Assembly (NCBI GenBank): GCA_001800945.1
Contig: MGWJ01000150.1
Coordinates: 11,130-18,644, forward strand
DNA from: Flavobacteria bacterium RIFCSPLOWO2_12_FULL_31_7
GTDB lineage: Bacteria; Bacteroidota; Bacteroidia; Flavobacteriales; Flavobacteriaceae
Direction: 5' to 3'
Length of the DNA stretch: 7,515 bases
Numbering within the stretch: the first letter of the stretch is position 1; the number at the start of each line of letters is the position of its first letter. Shown here in pieces: positions 7,261 through 7,515 of the stretch. The notes under the pieces were generated by a model that saw nothing but the letters and a program-made list of their open reading frames with translations, did not search any database and was not told the DNA's origin. Position numbers and translations under genes: made by a program.

Positions 7261-7515
7261 GTGTTACAAGAATGGTTTTATAAAAATATTGGAAAAGTTA
7301 CTCCAGAAGTAGTTGAAAAATGGTTCATTTATAACGAAAAAGAACCGCTGCTTTTCAACACAGGCCTATTTTTAGGTTTGTTTTTGGTGTTCTATTTTTG
7401 GTATATCATGTTAAGAAAAGCAGACACATTACGTATGGTTTACGTGATTATTTTTTCTTTGTTTTTCTACTATAAATCAAGTGGAATTTACTTCTTGTTG
7501 CTTTTAGGTTCAGCA
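7261..7515 (+). CDS. MBOAT-family O-acyltransferase (AlgI/PatA/DltB-like), N-terminal part only
   Basis: Eighty-five codons are open to the window edge. After a polar N-terminus (LQEWFYKNIGKVTPEVVEKW) comes PLLFNTGLFLGLFLVFYFWYI, a first membrane helix. A short basic loop (LRKADTLR) follows, then a second hydrophobic stretch (MVYVIIFSLFFYYKSSGIYFLLLLGS). The pattern LLFN, a helix, an Arg-containing loop, then S-L-F-F-Y-Y and an LLL-G-S segment is the start typical of AlgI-type MBOAT proteins, which move acyl groups across the inner membrane to periplasmic acceptors. The catalytic His of the family lies beyond the window and cannot be checked. The start is GTG, 6 bp after the previous stop (in-frame TAA at 7252-7254), so the gene is in the same operon as the two SGNH genes. 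The assignment rests on N-terminal pattern and gene context. Confidence 0.75.
   Translation, partial: MLQEWFYKNIGKVTPEVVEKWFIYNEKEPLLFNTGLFLGLFLVFYFWYIMLRKADTLRMVYVIIFSLFFYYKSSGIYFLLLLGSA

Noticed and set aside
2474..7515. argS as the first gene of the SGNH-MBOAT operon
   Set aside because: A 118-bp gap with repeats and a candidate promoter separates argS from the SGNH genes, whereas those genes are joined by an overlap and a 6-bp gap. Read-through cannot be excluded, but co-function is not supported.

Overview
The window looks like a low-GC member of the Bacteroidota, most likely a Flavobacteriaceae such as Flavobacterium. The grounds are AT-rich codon use, A-rich leaders without Shine-Dalgarno sequences, TAnnTTTG-type -7 promoter elements, an outer-membrane beta-barrel receptor with an N-terminal carboxypeptidase-regulatory-like domain, and an arginyl-tRNA synthetase whose 'KMSKS' loop reads KMKSREG. 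The assignment rests on these features only; there is no rRNA or other taxonomic marker.

Layout. (1) Bases 1-2273, minus strand: a TonB-dependent-receptor-like outer-membrane protein, complete at its N-terminus and cut at its C-terminus by the window edge. (2) Bases 2274-2473: a 200-bp divergent intergenic region with a -7-like element for each direction and a small dyad. (3) Bases 2474-4252, plus strand: argS. (4) Bases 4253-4370: an intergenic stretch with short direct repeats and a locally GC-rich degenerate repeat patch. (5) Bases 4371-7515, plus strand: a tightly packed three-gene unit. It holds a membrane-anchored SGNH hydrolase, then (8-bp overlap) a secreted SGNH hydrolase with a LysM domain inserted in its fold, then (6-bp gap) the start of an MBOAT-family O-acyltransferase that runs off the window.

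How the genes may work together. The last three genes are the interesting part. An MBOAT protein with SGNH partners is the established arrangement for moving acyl (usually acetyl) groups across the inner membrane onto extracytoplasmic glycans, as in PatA/PatB for peptidoglycan and AlgI/AlgJ/AlgX for alginate. Here the two SGNH proteins are paralogous to each other. One is tethered to the inner membrane and the other is periplasmic and carries a LysM, a peptidoglycan-binding module. The simplest hypothesis is a peptidoglycan (or other envelope glycan) O-acetylation or acetyl-editing system in which the LysM directs the second enzyme to the wall. The substrate and the direction of the reaction (transfer or hydrolysis) cannot be settled from sequence alone. 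The receptor and argS appear to be unrelated neighbours.
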